A stretch of DNA of 64,000 bases, taken from the NCBI RefSeq assembly GCF_023487995.1, contig NZ_JAMFKN010000002.1, positions 496,001 to 560,000 of the forward strand. The letters are read 5' to 3'. Numbering within the stretch: position 1 is the first letter of the stretch; every line of letters starts with the position of its first letter. Positions 9,774 to 19,608 of the stretch are shown one piece after another. A program made the translations under genes and the position numbers. The DNA is from Thermohalobaculum sediminis. GTDB taxonomy: Bacteria; Pseudomonadota; Alphaproteobacteria; Rhodobacterales; Rhodobacteraceae. The notes beneath the pieces were generated by a model. That model saw only the letters and a program-made list of their open reading frames with translations. It did no database searches and was not told the DNA's origin.

Positions 9774-10406
9774 TCATGCGCCCGCCGCGGCGACGAAGGC
9801 ACGGATCCTTGCGGGGTCCTTCACCCCGGGCGCGCTCTCGACCCCCGACGAGACATCGACCTGCCGCGCCCCGGTCAGGCGCACCGCCTCGGCAACGTTT
9901 CCCGGCGCGAGCCCGCCCGCCAGCATCCAGGGCACCGGCCAGCGCCGCCCGGCAATCAGCCGCCAGTCGAATGGGACCGCGTTGCCGCCAGGCAGCGGCG
10001 CGCCCTTCGGGGGCTTGGCGTCGATCAGGAGCTGGTCCGCCACCCGGGCGTAGAGGTCGATGAGCGCGAGATCGGACGTCTCGCGGATGCCCACCGCCTT
10101 CATCACTGGCAGCCCATGGCGGCGGCGGATCTCGGCCACGCGCGCGGGCGTCTCCTCGCCGTGGAGCTGGATCATGTCGAGCGGAACCTTCGCGAGCACC
10201 GCGTCGAGCAGCGCGTCATCAGGGTCGACGAACAGCCCGACCTTGGCGATGCCTGGCGGAACCTCGAGCGCAAGGACGCGCGCCGTCTCGGGGTCGACCG
10301 ACCGGGGCGAGGGCGGGAAGAAGACGAAGCCGACATAGCGCGCCCCCGCCGCCACGGCGGCGGCGACGCCCTCGGATGTGCTGAGGCCGCAGATCTTGAC
10401 GCGCAT
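9774..10406 (-). CDS. trpF: Phosphoribosylanthranilate isomerase
   Basis: TrpF converts phosphoribosylanthranilate to CdRP, the third step of tryptophan synthesis. The 210-residue beta/alpha barrel begins MRVKICGL, with the catalytic cysteine at residue 6. The general-acid aspartate lies in VDVSSGVE near the C-terminus, beside the phosphate-binding loops. An upstream extension to 10526 would overlap lapA and lacks family similarity, so the ATG at 10406 is used. lapA lies 37 bp upstream and trpB follows after the GNAT gene, the Rhodobacterales order lapA-trpF-trpB. Confidence 0.96.
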   Translation of the reverse strand: MRVKICGLSTSEGVAAAVAAGARYVGFVFFPPSPRSVDPETARVLALEVPPGIAKVGLFVDPDDALLDAVLAKVPLDMIQLHGEETPARVAEIRRRHGLPVMKAVGIRETSDLALIDLYARVADQLLIDAKPPKGAPLPGGNAVPFDWRLIAGRRWPVPWMLAGGLAPGNVAEAVRLTGARQVDVSSGVESAPGVKDPARIRAFVAAAGA

Positions 10407-10443
10407 GGGTCCCGTGTTCAGGGCGAGCCCGGCATGCCGGGTG

Positions 10444-10782
10444 TCATTGGGCCGCGATCCGCGGCATGTCGTCCTTGTCGCCGAGCCGCCGCTTGAGCGT
10501 GGCGATCTCGGCCTTGAGGCGCTCAACCTCGCGGCTGCGCTCGGAAGCGCGGCGCCGGTGCTTGTGTTCGCGCAGCCACTCGAACAGCTCGCCGATCACG
10601 ACGCCGAGGAGGATGGCGGCGAGGATCACCACGGCGAGCGGAATGCCCGACAGCATCAGGTCCGTCCGGACGATGCCGGGGGGTACGAGATACAGATCCA
10701 CCGGCGCCATGTTCGCCACGCCCAGAACGACCAGCGCCGCGCAGAGCACGGCGAGGATCGCCCATTTGATCAGTCTCAGCAT
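10444..10782 (-). CDS. LapA-domain (DUF1049) membrane protein
   Basis: A 112-residue protein with two hydrophobic segments (about 5-24 and 46-66). A basic, helical C-terminal tail (about 75-102) with the look of a coiled coil follows. This is the arrangement of LapA/YciS. In E. coli, LapA (YciS) partners LapB (YciM) in controlling lipopolysaccharide synthesis through FtsH and LpxC; no lapB is present here, so that role is only analogy. The gene lies between ihfB and trpF, a conserved alphaproteobacterial position (E. coli also has its lapA cluster close to the rpsA-ihfB group in broad terms). Confidence 0.8.
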   Translation of the reverse strand: MLRLIKWAILAVLCAALVVLGVANMAPVDLYLVPPGIVRTDLMLSGIPLAVVILAAILLGVVIGELFEWLREHKHRRRASERSREVERLKAEIATLKRRLGDKDDMPRIAAQ

Positions 10783-10817
10783 CGCGTCCTCTCACGCCAC
10801 GCGGCCGGGTCCTCCGA

Positions 10818-11102
10818 TCACTCGGAGCCGTTCATCCGCTCGCGCAGCTCCTTGCCGGCCTTGAAGAAGGGCACGGACTTCTCGGGCACCGGTACCGCCT
10901 CGCCAGTGCGCGGATTGCGGCCGGTGCGGGCATCGCGCTTCTTGACCGAAAAGGCCCCGAACCCGCGGAGCTCGACCCGGTCGCCACGGGCCAGCGCATT
11001 GGTGATTTCCTCGAAGACAGTCGAGACGATGCGCTCGACGTCCCGCTGGAACAGATGCGGATTGTCCTCGGACAACTTCTGGATGAGTTCCGACTTGATC
11101 AT
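10818..11102 (-). CDS. ihfB: Integration host factor subunit beta
   Basis: A 94-residue member of the HU/IHF family. The DNA-minor-groove arm carries GRNPRTGE at 61-68 and the proline that intercalates. MIKSELI at the start and [11 protein letters not shown] are typical of the beta subunit. IHF bends DNA in recombination, transcription and origin firing, and needs an alpha subunit that is not in this window. The ATG at 11102 begins the conserved N-terminus and has a run of Gs just upstream; the longer frame to 11162 is not conserved. rpsA and sppA lie upstream, as in other proteobacteria. Confidence 0.96.
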   Translation of the reverse strand: MIKSELIQKLSEDNPHLFQRDVERIVSTVFEEITNALARGDRVELRGFGAFSVKKRDARTGRNPRTGEAVPVPEKSVPFFKAGKELRERMNGSE

Positions 11103-11232
11103 TCCATCCCCCCGAACCATGCTGCCCGCGTTCCCCACGGTGCTGATGCGCGTCGGGCCCATGCCCGATTTCTATTTGCGACAAAGGCTGTCACGCGGGT
11201 CGGCCCCACGTCAACGCCTTGAAGGCGCTCGG

Positions 11233-12141
11233 CTACTGAATAACGGCAAAGAGGCGCGGCCCGGCCCCGAGAAGGTGCTCGAGCGGGGCTCCGCCGAGGA
11301 GGCTTTCCTCGATTCCGGTGAAAGGCCAGGGGAGTTCGGGCTCGTCCCAGTTCCAGTCGCGAATCTTCAGGCTCTCCGCGACGCCACGCTCCGAATCAAG
11401 CCAGGCGCGCGCCGCCTCCTCGCCCCCGATGGTATCGACGAGGCCGAGACCGAGCGCCTGCCGCCCGGTGAAAGCCCGCCCGTCGGTCACCGCCGCGAGC
11501 CCGTCGCCCGCCAGCCCGCGGCGCTCCGCGACGAGGTCGCGGAACCAAGCGAAGCTGTCGTCGATCAGCGCCTGCTGCGCGGCGATCGAGCCGTCCTCCG
11601 GCTCGGTCAGGAACGAGGGCTCGGCCTTCAGGGGCGCCGACTTGGTGCGCATGACCTCGATCCCGAGATGGTCGAGCAGGCCCGCGACGTTGGGCGCCTC
11701 GGCGACCACGCCGATCGAGCCGGTGAGCGTGGTCGCCCGCGCCACGATGTGATCCGCCGCGATCGCCGCGACATAGCCGCCCGAGGCCGCGGCCTCCGAC
11801 ATGACCGCCACGACGGGTTTCTCCTGCGAGACGGCGCGGAGCGATTCGTAGAGGGCTTCCGAGCCGGCGACGGTGCCGCCGGGGCTGTTGATCCGCACGA
11901 CCAGGGCGCGCGCGTTCGTGTCGTCGGCGATGCGCGTGAGCGCCGCATCGCGGTCGGGGTCGTCCACGATGATGCCGCTGATCGTGATGCGCGCGACATG
12001 CTCGCCGCGCACGCCGCCCGAAGGGCGCGGAATCAGCACGATGATCGCCGCCGCCAGCGCGACGATGGCGAGGATCCGCCAGAAAGCAAGACGGCGCCGA
12101 ATCCGGCGCCGCTCGATGATGAGGTCCGAGGTCGCGGTCAT
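11233..12141 (-). CDS. sppA: Signal peptide peptidase SppA (short form)
   Basis: SppA digests signal peptides left in the inner membrane. This is the short 302-residue form with one N-terminal transmembrane segment (about 20-37) and one ClpP-like peptidase domain. The nucleophile is Ser120 in EAAASGGYVAA and the general base is Lys167 in MRTKSAPLK, a Ser-Lys dyad. RINSPGG (83-89) provides the oxyanion region. The active site should face the periplasm. It lies between rpsA (31 bp upstream) and ihfB (130 bp downstream). Confidence 0.93.
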   Translation of the reverse strand: MTATSDLIIERRRIRRRLAFWRILAIVALAAAIIVLIPRPSGGVRGEHVARITISGIIVDDPDRDAALTRIADDTNARALVVRINSPGGTVAGSEALYESLRAVSQEKPVVAVMSEAAASGGYVAAIAADHIVARATTLTGSIGVVAEAPNVAGLLDHLGIEVMRTKSAPLKAEPSFLTEPEDGSIAAQQALIDDSFAWFRDLVAERRGLAGDGLAAVTDGRAFTGRQALGLGLVDTIGGEEAARAWLDSERGVAESLKIRDWNWDEPELPWPFTGIEESLLGGAPLEHLLGAGPRLFAVIQ

Positions 12142-12172
12142 GCCCTAGAGATGCCCCGCGACCCCGGCTTCG

Positions 12173-13858
12173 TCAATTGCCCTGCTGCTGCTTGAGCGCG
12201 GCACCAAGGATATCGCCGAGCGAGGCGCCGGAGTCGGACGAGCCGTACTGCTCGACGGCCTCCTTCTCCTCGGCGATCTCGCGCGCCTTGATCGACAGCG
12301 CGAGCTTGCGCGACGCCTTGTCGACGTTGGTGATCTTGGCGTCGATCCGGTCGCCGACCTGGAAGCGGTCGGGGCGCTGGTCCTGACGGTCGCGGGCGAG
12401 GTCCGAGCGGCGGATGAAGGCCTTCATGCCGTCATACTCGACCTCGATGCCGCCTTCCTCGATCTTGGTCACGGTCACGGTCACCACCGCGCCGCGCTTC
12501 ACGCCCTTGGTCGCCTCGGCGAAGGGATCGCCCTCGAGCTGCTTGATGCCGAGCGAGATGCGCTCCTTCTCGGTGTCGACGTCGAGGACCACGGCCTTCA
12601 CCACGTCGCCGCGGCGGTACTCCTGGATCGCCTGCTCGCCGGGGGTCTCCCAGCTGAGGTCCGAGAGGTGCACCATTCCGTCGATGTCGCCCTCGAGGCC
12701 GATGAACAGCCCGAACTCGGTGATGTTCTTGACCTCGCCCTCGACCTCGGTGCCCGAGGGGTGGGTCGCCGCGAAGGTCTCCCACGGGTTGCCCATGCAC
12801 TGCTTGAGGCCGAGCGAGACGCGCCGCTTCTGCGGATCGACGTCGAGCACCATCACCTCGACCTCCTGGGAGGTGGAGACGATCTTGCCCGGATGCACGT
12901 TCTTCTTGGTCCAGGACATTTCGGAGACGTGGACGAGGCCCTCGACCCCGGGCTCCAGCTCGACGAACGCGCCGTAGTCGGTGATGTTGGTGACGCGGCC
13001 GGTCCACTTCGAGCCCGCCGGATACTTCTGCGCGACGCTTTCCCACGGATCGGCCTGGAGCTGCTTCATGCCGAGGCTGATGCGCTGGGTGTCCTTGTTG
13101 ACCTTGATCACCTGGACCTTGACGGTCTCGCCGATGTTCAGGATCTCGGACGGGTGGTTGACGCGGCGCCAGGCCATGTCGGTGACGTGCAACAGGCCAT
13201 CGACACCGCCAAGGTCCACGAACGCGCCATAGTCGGTGACGTTCTTCACCACGCCATCGACGATGTCGCCTTCGCTGAGCTTGGCGACGATCTCGGCGCG
13301 CTGCTCGGCGCGGCTCTCCTCGAGCACGGCGCGGCGCGACACGACGATGTTGCCGCGGCGGCGGTCCATCTTGAGGATCTGGAACGGCTGCGGCATGCCC
13401 ATCAGCGGGCCCACGTCGCGCACCGGGCGCACGTCGATCTGGCTGCCGGGCAGGAAGGCCACGGCGCCGCCGAGGTCGACGGTGAAGCCACCCTTGACGC
13501 GGCCGAAGATGGTGCCCTCGACGCGCTCCTGCTTGTCGTTGGCGGCCTCGAGCCGGTCCCACGCCTCCTCGCGCCGCGCCTTGTCGCGGCTGATCGCGGC
13601 CTCGCCGCGGGCGTTCTCGACGCGCTCGAGATAGACCTCGACGGTGTCGCCCACCTTGATCTCGGCGGGGCGTCCGGGTGAGGCGAATTCCTTGAGATCG
13701 ATGCGGCCTTCGACCTTGAAGCCGATGTCGATGATGGCCTGGCCGTTCTCGACGGCGATCACGGTACCTTTTACGACCGAGCCTTCTTCGGGGGTCTCCT
13801 TGTCGAGGCTCTCGTTGAGCAGGGCCTCGAATTCGTCCATGGAGGCGAGTGCGGACAT
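12173..13858 (-). CDS. rpsA: 30S ribosomal protein S1
   Basis: S1 helps the 30S subunit bind and unfold mRNA at initiation. The 561-residue protein carries six S1 (OB-fold) repeats. The first two are divergent, and the last four share the YGAFV(D/E)L...G(L/V)(L/V)H(V/I)S(E/D) pattern. The ATG at 13858 (MSALASMDEFEALLNES) is chosen over the longer frame to 13948: AAGGAG lies ten bases upstream, and the MDEFEALLNES N-terminus is typical of alphaproteobacterial S1. It follows cmk, the classical cmk-rpsA pair. Confidence 0.98.
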   Translation of the reverse strand: MSALASMDEFEALLNESLDKETPEEGSVVKGTVIAVENGQAIIDIGFKVEGRIDLKEFASPGRPAEIKVGDTVEVYLERVENARGEAAISRDKARREEAWDRLEAANDKQERVEGTIFGRVKGGFTVDLGGAVAFLPGSQIDVRPVRDVGPLMGMPQPFQILKMDRRRGNIVVSRRAVLEESRAEQRAEIVAKLSEGDIVDGVVKNVTDYGAFVDLGGVDGLLHVTDMAWRRVNHPSEILNIGETVKVQVIKVNKDTQRISLGMKQLQADPWESVAQKYPAGSKWTGRVTNITDYGAFVELEPGVEGLVHVSEMSWTKKNVHPGKIVSTSQEVEVMVLDVDPQKRRVSLGLKQCMGNPWETFAATHPSGTEVEGEVKNITEFGLFIGLEGDIDGMVHLSDLSWETPGEQAIQEYRRGDVVKAVVLDVDTEKERISLGIKQLEGDPFAEATKGVKRGAVVTVTVTKIEEGGIEVEYDGMKAFIRRSDLARDRQDQRPDRFQVGDRIDAKITNVDKASRKLALSIKAREIAEEKEAVEQYGSSDSGASLGDILGAALKQQQGN

Positions 13859-13968
13859 GCGTTCAGTTCTCCTTCGATCTTCGATTTCACTGGCCAGCCG
13901 GTTGGGTCCGGCGGTCTTGGTGAGGGTCATTTCGGGGGCACGAAACAAAACAGGCCCGGGCCGGGGGG

Positions 13969-14613
13969 CTAGGTGCGCCCCACGCGACTCAGCGCCTGCT
14001 CGATGATCTCGGCCGCCCTTGCGACGGCCGTTTCTATATCCAACTCGGTCGTGTCCAGCAAGATCGCATCGGGCGCCTGACGCATCGGCGCGTCGGCCCG
14101 GCCCGCGTCTCTGGCATCGCGGTCGTGCACGTCGGCGAGGACGCGCTCGAAACTGGGCGCATCGCCCTTCGCCGCCAGCTCGGCCTGCCGGCGGCGGGCA
14201 CGCTCCTCGGCGCTGGCGGTGACGAACAGCTTCACGGCCGCGTCGGGGCAGATCACGGTGCCGATGTCCCGCCCGTCGAGCACGGTCCCGCCCGGCTGGT
14301 CAGCAAACCGGCGCTGGAAGTCGAGCAGTGCCTTGCGGACGCCCGGAAACGCCGCGACCTTCGAGGCCGCGCGCGCCACCAGGATCGAGCGCAGGCCGGG
14401 CTGATCGAGGTCGGCGGGCATCAGCTCGCGCGCCACCATCTCGGCCACGCCCTCGTCGATCACGCCGCGGCCGATGTCGAGCGCGCGCTTACCGACGGCG
14501 CGGTAGAGAAGCCCGGTGTCGAGATGGGCGAAGCCGAAGCGCTCGGCCAGCCGCCGCCCGATGGTGCCTTTGCCGGCGGCGGCGGGCCCGTCGATCGCGA
14601 CGACGAAGCTCAT
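13969..14613 (-). CDS. cmk: Cytidylate kinase
   Basis: Cmk phosphorylates CMP and dCMP with ATP. The 214-residue protein has the P-loop GPAAAGKGT at residues 8-16. [12 protein letters not shown] is the conserved NMP-binding and cytidine-specific stretch, and RRRQAEL belongs to the lid. Its ATG overlaps the aroA stop codon by four bases (ATGA), giving an aroA-cmk translationally coupled unit; rpsA follows 110 bp later. Confidence 0.97.
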   Translation of the reverse strand: MSFVVAIDGPAAAGKGTIGRRLAERFGFAHLDTGLLYRAVGKRALDIGRGVIDEGVAEMVARELMPADLDQPGLRSILVARAASKVAAFPGVRKALLDFQRRFADQPGGTVLDGRDIGTVICPDAAVKLFVTASAEERARRRQAELAAKGDAPSFERVLADVHDRDARDAGRADAPMRQAPDAILLDTTELDIETAVARAAEIIEQALSRVGRT

Positions 14614-15947
14614 GCGGTGACGATCTCGGCGCCCAGCGCCGCCATGAGGCTCATGAAGTTGGGGAAGCTCGTCGCGATCGGGGCCGTGTCGTCGACGCTC
14701 ACGGGCGCCGCGGCTCCGAGCCCGAGGCAGAGGAAGCTCATGGCGATCCGGTGGTCGAGATGCGTGGCCACCGTGCCGCCGCCCGGAACCTGGCCGCGGC
14801 CGTGGACGATCATGCCGTCGGGCTCCTCCGTCACCTCGACGCCGTTCGCTCGCAGCCCGGCGACCACGGCGGCGATGCGGTCCGATTCCTTCACCCGCAG
14901 CTCGCCGATCCCGCGCATCACCGTGTCGCCCTCGGCATAGGCCGCGAGGCAGGCGAGCACCGGGTATTCGTCGATCATCGAGGGCGCGCGCGCGGGCGGC
15001 ACCTCGACGCCCCTCAACGTGGCGCCGTGGCGCACGCGCAGGTCGGCGACCGGCTCGCCGCCTTCCTCGCGCGGATCTTCATGGGCGATGTCGGCGCCCA
15101 TCTCGGCGAGCGTCTGGTAGAAGCCGGCGCGGGTGGGGTTCAGGCAGATGTTGGGGACGAGCACCTCCGAGCCCTCGGCGATCAGCGCCGCCGCCACCGG
15201 GAAGGCGGCCGAGGACGGGTCGCGTGGCACCGCGATGGTTTGCGGGCGCAGTTCGGGGCGGCCGGTCAGGCGGATCGCTCGGCCCTCGGGCAAATCCTCG
15301 ACCGCCACCTCGGCGCCAAAGCCGCGCAGCATCCGCTCGGTGTGGTCGCGGGTGGGCTCGCGCTCGATCACCACGGTCTCGCCCGGCGCGTTGAGGCCGG
15401 CGAGCAGCACCGCCGACTTCACCTGTGCCGAGGGGACGGGCAGAGAATACTCGACCGGAACCGGATCGGCCGCGCCCTTGAGCGTCAGCGGCAGAAGGCC
15501 GCCCGCGCGCCCCATCGACGTCGCACCGAACCGCCTGAGCGGGTCGAGGATGCGCCCCATCGGCCGGCGCCTCAGCGAGGCGTCGCCGGTGAAGGTGGCG
15601 CTGATCGGGCAGGTCGCCATCATCCCCATGATGAGCCGCACGCCGGTGCCGGCGTTGCCGCAGTCGATCACATCCTCGGGCTCCATCAGCCCGCCGACGC
15701 CGAGGCCGTGGATCGTCCAGGCCCCCTTGCCGGTGCGGATCACCTGCGCCCCGAAGGCGCGCATCGCCTGCGCGGTGCCCAGCACGTCCTCGCCCTCGAG
15801 CAGGCCCGTGACCCGGGTCTCGCCCACTGCGAGCGTTCCGAAGATCAGCGCCCGGTGCGAGACCGACTTGTCGCCGGGGATCGTCGCCGTGCCCGAAAGC
15901 CCCCGGGATCGGTGCGCGGTGGCGGGGCGCGGCTGGTGGCTGGACAT
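14610..15947 (-). CDS. aroA: 3-phosphoshikimate 1-carboxyvinyltransferase (EPSP synthase)
   Basis: AroA joins PEP to shikimate-3-phosphate in the shikimate pathway. The 445-residue protein shows [12 protein letters not shown] near residues 24-35 (substrate-binding lysine, serine and arginine), the signature [11 protein letters not shown] at about 99-109, and the C-terminal RVKESDRI. Alanine follows the second glycine-rich region in the way seen in alphaproteobacterial (class II-like) enzymes, but I did not assign inhibitor sensitivity. It is coupled to cmk. aroE, another shikimate-pathway gene, is in this window at 48 kb. Confidence 0.97.
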   Translation of the reverse strand: MSSHQPRPATAHRSRGLSGTATIPGDKSVSHRALIFGTLAVGETRVTGLLEGEDVLGTAQAMRAFGAQVIRTGKGAWTIHGLGVGGLMEPEDVIDCGNAGTGVRLIMGMMATCPISATFTGDASLRRRPMGRILDPLRRFGATSMGRAGGLLPLTLKGAADPVPVEYSLPVPSAQVKSAVLLAGLNAPGETVVIEREPTRDHTERMLRGFGAEVAVEDLPEGRAIRLTGRPELRPQTIAVPRDPSSAAFPVAAALIAEGSEVLVPNICLNPTRAGFYQTLAEMGADIAHEDPREEGGEPVADLRVRHGATLRGVEVPPARAPSMIDEYPVLACLAAYAEGDTVMRGIGELRVKESDRIAAVVAGLRANGVEVTEEPDGMIVHGRGQVPGGGTVATHLDHRIAMSFLCLGLGAAAPVSVDDTAPIATSFPNFMSLMAALGAEIVTA

Positions 15948-16032
15948 GCGGTGCTCCCTCGGAGTGCGCGGTCAGGCGCCTCATATATCGGTGCCCATGG
16001 GCCGCGTCCACAGCGCGGCGGGACCCGCGCGC

Positions 16033-17658
16033 CTAGCTGCGCTCGCGGGCGCGCAATTCGCGGCGCATGATCTTGCCCGTCGCGGTGACCGGCATCTGAT
16101 CGATGAACTCGACGGCGCGAGGCGCGACATGGGGGCTGATGCGGCTGCGCACCAGGGCTTTCAGTTCCTCGGCCAGGGTCTCGCCGGCCTCGGCGCCGGG
16201 CTTGAGCGTGACATAGGCCTTGACGATCTCGGTCCGCACCGGGTCGGGCACGCCGATGCAGGCTGCGAGCGCGACCGCGGGGTGGCCGGCGAGGCAGGTC
16301 TCGATCTCGCTCGGCCCGATGCGGTAGCCGGCCGAGGTGATCACGTCGTCGGTGCGGGAGGCGTAGAAGAAGTAGCCGTCCTCGTCGACCCGGCCCTCGT
16401 CACCGGTCAGCATCCAGTCGCCGACGAACTTCGCGGCAGTCTTCTCGGGCTGGTTCCAGTATTCGAGGAACATCGCCGCATCGCCGCGACGGATGGCGAT
16501 CTCGCCGGTCTCGCCCGGGGCCAGCGGCGCGCCGTCGGGGCCGAGGATTGCAACCTCCGAACCCGGGAAGGGCTTGCCCATCGAGCCGGGGCGCACCTCC
16601 ATCACGCTCGCGCAGTTGCCCAGCACGAGGTTGCATTCGGTCTGGCCGTAGAACTCGTTGATCGTGAGCCCCAGCGCCGCGCGGCCCCAGTCGAGCATCT
16701 CGGCCCCCAGCGCCTCGCCGCCCGAGCCCACCGTCCTGAGCCGGGCGCCAAAGCGCGCAGGATCGGCGACCGTGCGCATCATCCTGAGCGCGGTCGGCGG
16801 GATGAAGGAGTTGCGCACCTCGTGCCGCGCGATCAGGTCGAAGGCGCGCTCGGGGTCGAACTTCTCCATCCGGTGCGCAACCAGCGTGACACCCGCGCGC
16901 AAGGACGGCAGCGCCATGTTGCACAGGCCGCCGATCCAGGCCCAGTCGGCGGGCGTCCAGGCGCGGTCGCCCTGCTGCGGGAAGAAGTCGTGCGTCAGCG
17001 TCACCCCCGGCACATGGCCCAGCAGCACCCGGTGGCCGTGCAGCGCCCCCTTGGGCGGGCCGGTGGTGCCCGAGGTGTACGAGATGAAGGCCGGATCGTC
17101 GGGGCCGGTCTTGGCCACGGGATACTCGTCGCGCGCCTTGCCCAGCTCCTGCCAGAAGCCCCAGGCGCCATCGCCCGGGCGGTCGACCGAGAAGACGGTC
17201 CCTAGCGCGGGCAGGCCGTCGCGGACGGCCATGAGCTTCGGCAGGTTGGCCGCATCGGTCACCGCCATCCGCGCGCCGGAATCGCCCAGCCGGAAGGCCA
17301 GCGCGTCCTCGCCGAACAGCGTGAAGACCGGGACCACCACGGCGCCCATCATGTAGGCGGCGATGTGGGTGATAAGCGTCTCGGGCATCTGCGGCAGCAG
17401 TACGGCGATCCGCTCGCCCCGCTTCAGCCCGTGCTCGGCCAGCGCGTTGGCAAGGCGGCGCGCGGCGCGGGCAAGCTGGGCATAGGTGTAGTGCCGCGCC
17501 TCGCCGTCCGGGCGCAGGTAGAGGAGGGCGAGCCGGTCCGGATCAGTCCGCGCCCATTTCTCGCAGACATCCCAGGCAATGTTGTAGTGCTGCGGCACCT
17601 GCCAGCGGTGGGCGGCGCGCATCGCTTCCCAGCTTTCGGCGCGCGTGACCTCGACCAT
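16033..17658 (-). CDS. AMP-binding acyl-CoA synthetase
   Basis: A 541-residue member of the ANL adenylating superfamily. The phosphate-binding motif SYTSGTTGPPKG, the YGQTECN loop, the TGDEG hinge region and the C-terminal catalytic lysine in VTATGKIMRREL are all present. It activates a carboxylic acid as acyl-AMP and transfers it to CoA. The overall arrangement resembles medium-chain acyl-CoA synthetases (ACSM type) more than acetyl-CoA synthetase, but the chain length preferred cannot be decided by eye. It stands between trpS (74 bp upstream) and aroA (85 bp downstream) on the same strand. Confidence 0.88.
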   Translation of the reverse strand: MVEVTRAESWEAMRAAHRWQVPQHYNIAWDVCEKWARTDPDRLALLYLRPDGEARHYTYAQLARAARRLANALAEHGLKRGERIAVLLPQMPETLITHIAAYMMGAVVVPVFTLFGEDALAFRLGDSGARMAVTDAANLPKLMAVRDGLPALGTVFSVDRPGDGAWGFWQELGKARDEYPVAKTGPDDPAFISYTSGTTGPPKGALHGHRVLLGHVPGVTLTHDFFPQQGDRAWTPADWAWIGGLCNMALPSLRAGVTLVAHRMEKFDPERAFDLIARHEVRNSFIPPTALRMMRTVADPARFGARLRTVGSGGEALGAEMLDWGRAALGLTINEFYGQTECNLVLGNCASVMEVRPGSMGKPFPGSEVAILGPDGAPLAPGETGEIAIRRGDAAMFLEYWNQPEKTAAKFVGDWMLTGDEGRVDEDGYFFYASRTDDVITSAGYRIGPSEIETCLAGHPAVALAACIGVPDPVRTEIVKAYVTLKPGAEAGETLAEELKALVRSRISPHVAPRAVEFIDQMPVTATGKIMRRELRARERS

Positions 17659-17732
17659 GTTCCTCTCCGTCCCCGGCCGTGCGCAGGAACGCTAGACGAC
17701 GGCCGGGCGGCGCGCAATCACCGGCAAGGGGC

Positions 17733-18779
17733 TCACGGCCGGGGTCGCAGCAGGCCCACCGTGTCGTAGACCTCGGCGAGGATCGGCCGGGCGATCGCGT
17801 CGGCGCGCGCGGCGCCATCGGCGAGGATGCGGTCGATCTCGGCCGGGTCGGCCATCAGCCGCGACATCTCGGCGGTGATGGGCGAGAGGTGCGCGACCGC
17901 CGCCTCGGCCAGCCGGGGCTTGAAGACGCCGAAACCCTGCCCGGCATATTCGGCCAGAACCTGCTCGACCGTGCGGTCGGTGAGCGCGGCCATGATGCCC
18001 ACGAGATTGCGCGCCTCGGGCCGGCCGTCGAGGCCCTCGGCGGCCTCGGGCAGCGGCTCGGGGTCGGTCTTGGCCTTGCGGATCTTCGCGGCGATGGTGT
18101 CGGCGTCGTCGGTGAGGTTGATCCGGCTCATGTCCGAGGGGTCGGATTTCGACATCTTCTTCGTGCCGTCGCGCAGGGACATCACGCGCGGCGCCGGGCC
18201 GCCGATCATCGGCTCGGGCAGCGGGAAGAAATCGGGCACGCCGAAGTCCTTGTTGAACTTGGCGGCGATGTCGCGAGACAGCTCGAGATGCTGCTTCTGG
18301 TCCTCGCCCACCGGCACATGGGTCGCACGGTAGGCCAGGATATCGGCGGCCATCAGCGCGGGATACATGTAGAGCCCGCCGGACTGCGCCTCGGCGTTCT
18401 TCCCCGCCTTCTCCTTGAACTGGGTCATGCGGTTGAGCCAGCCAAGCCGCACCACGCAGGAGCAGATCCAGCCGAGCTCGGCATGGGCCGAGACCTGGCT
18501 CTGGTTGAAGATGATCGAGCGCGCGGGGTCGAGCCCCGAGGCGAGATAGGCGGCGGCGACCGAGCGGATCGCGTCCCTCAGGCTGCTCGGCTCCTGCCAG
18601 ACGGTGATCGCGTGGAGATCGACGATGCAGTAAATCGTCTCCATCCCCGCCTCGTCCTGCATCTCGACGAAACGCTTGAGCGCGCCGAGATAGTTGCCGA
18701 GCGTGAGCGCCCCGGTGGGCTGCACGCCCGAGAAGACGCGCGGGCGGTGCTTCGCGGTCGGTGCTGCGGCCTCGGTCAT
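17733..18779 (-). CDS. trpS: Tryptophanyl-tRNA synthetase
   Basis: A 348-residue class I aminoacyl-tRNA synthetase. The HIGH-type motif appears as TGALTLGNY (22-30) and the KMSKS motif is exact at 208-212. [15 protein letters not shown], which binds ATP and Trp, is conserved. It charges tRNA-Trp in the cytosol. A rhomboid gene starts 145 bp away on the other strand, so the intergenic gap should hold both promoters. Other Rhodobacterales have murJ directly upstream of trpS; here a rhomboid gene lies between. Confidence 0.97.
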   Translation of the reverse strand: MTEAAAPTAKHRPRVFSGVQPTGALTLGNYLGALKRFVEMQDEAGMETIYCIVDLHAITVWQEPSSLRDAIRSVAAAYLASGLDPARSIIFNQSQVSAHAELGWICSCVVRLGWLNRMTQFKEKAGKNAEAQSGGLYMYPALMAADILAYRATHVPVGEDQKQHLELSRDIAAKFNKDFGVPDFFPLPEPMIGGPAPRVMSLRDGTKKMSKSDPSDMSRINLTDDADTIAAKIRKAKTDPEPLPEAAEGLDGRPEARNLVGIMAALTDRTVEQVLAEYAGQGFGVFKPRLAEAAVAHLSPITAEMSRLMADPAEIDRILADGAARADAIARPILAEVYDTVGLLRPRP

Positions 18780-18924
18780 CGTGGTCCTGTCCCTGTCGTC
18801 CTGCCCGCGACGGCGGGCCTGCCGGAATGCGCCGGCCTTAATGCGCCGGCGCCGCCGTCATCGTCAAGCGGGCGGCGCCATCCGCACTGGCGGCGGGCCC
18901 CGCGACGCGCTAGAACCGCCCGCG

Positions 18925-19602
18925 ATGAGCGAGAGCCCCGCCTTCTGGCCCCGCCCCGCCGAGGGCGTTCCCGTCCACCCCGTGCTGTGGACCATGCTGG
19001 GCGTGATGGTCGCGCTCGAGGGGCTGATGACCGCGGCCGACCATGGCCTCGCGCCGCAGATCTTCCACCGCGTCTGGATCTACACGATGTTCGCCTTCTT
19101 CGACGTGCAGTTCGAGCTGGCGCGCGCGGGCATCGCGGTCGAGCCGCAGCTGATCTGGTCGTTCGTCACCTATGCCTTCCTGCATGGCGGATGGCTGCAC
19201 CTGGCGCTGAACGGCGCAGTGTTCCTGGCGCTGGGGCATGGCATCAGCCGCAGCATCGGCATCGGGCGCACCGTGGGGCTGTTCCTGATCACGGCAGCCG
19301 CGGGCGCGCTGGTGTTCGCGCTGATCGCCGAGACGCGCTGGCCGCTGGTCGGCGCCTCGGGCGCGGTGTTCGGCTTCCTCGGCACGGCGACGGCGTGGCG
19401 GCTGAGGGCGCTCAGGGCCGTGGGGCTCTCGACCGCGCCGGTGTGGCGGCTGGTGGCGGGGCTGGTCGCCATCAACGCCGTGATGGCCTTCGGCTTCACC
19501 GGTCTTGGCGGCGCGCTGGCCTGGGAGGCGCATCTCGGCGGTTTCGTCGCCGGCTGGCTCATGGCGCGCGTCTGGCCGCCCCGGCCGTGGCAGTTCGACT
19601 GA
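18925..19602 (+). CDS. Rhomboid-family intramembrane serine protease
   Basis: A 225-residue polytopic membrane protein of the rhomboid family, with about six hydrophobic helices. The catalytic serine is Ser145 in GASGAVFGF and the histidine is His203 in EAHLGGFVAGW. The conserved HGGWLHLALN (87-96) holds the oxyanion His and Asn. It should cleave transmembrane substrates within the inner membrane; substrates are unknown. The open frame reaches 18694, but this would overlap trpS and read through Arg-rich nonsense, so the ATG at 18925 is used. Its 3' end lies six bases from the convergent murJ. Confidence 0.9.
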   Translation: MSESPAFWPRPAEGVPVHPVLWTMLGVMVALEGLMTAADHGLAPQIFHRVWIYTMFAFFDVQFELARAGIAVEPQLIWSFVTYAFLHGGWLHLALNGAVFLALGHGISRSIGIGRTVGLFLITAAAGALVFALIAETRWPLVGASGAVFGFLGTATAWRLRALRAVGLSTAPVWRLVAGLVAINAVMAFGFTGLGGALAWEAHLGGFVAGWLMARVWPPRPWQFD

Positions 19603-19608
19603 CGCGCC

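Noticed and set aside
18694-18924. N-terminal extension of the rhomboid protease
   Set aside because: It would overlap trpS on the opposite strand and encodes Arg-rich sequence before the conserved region.
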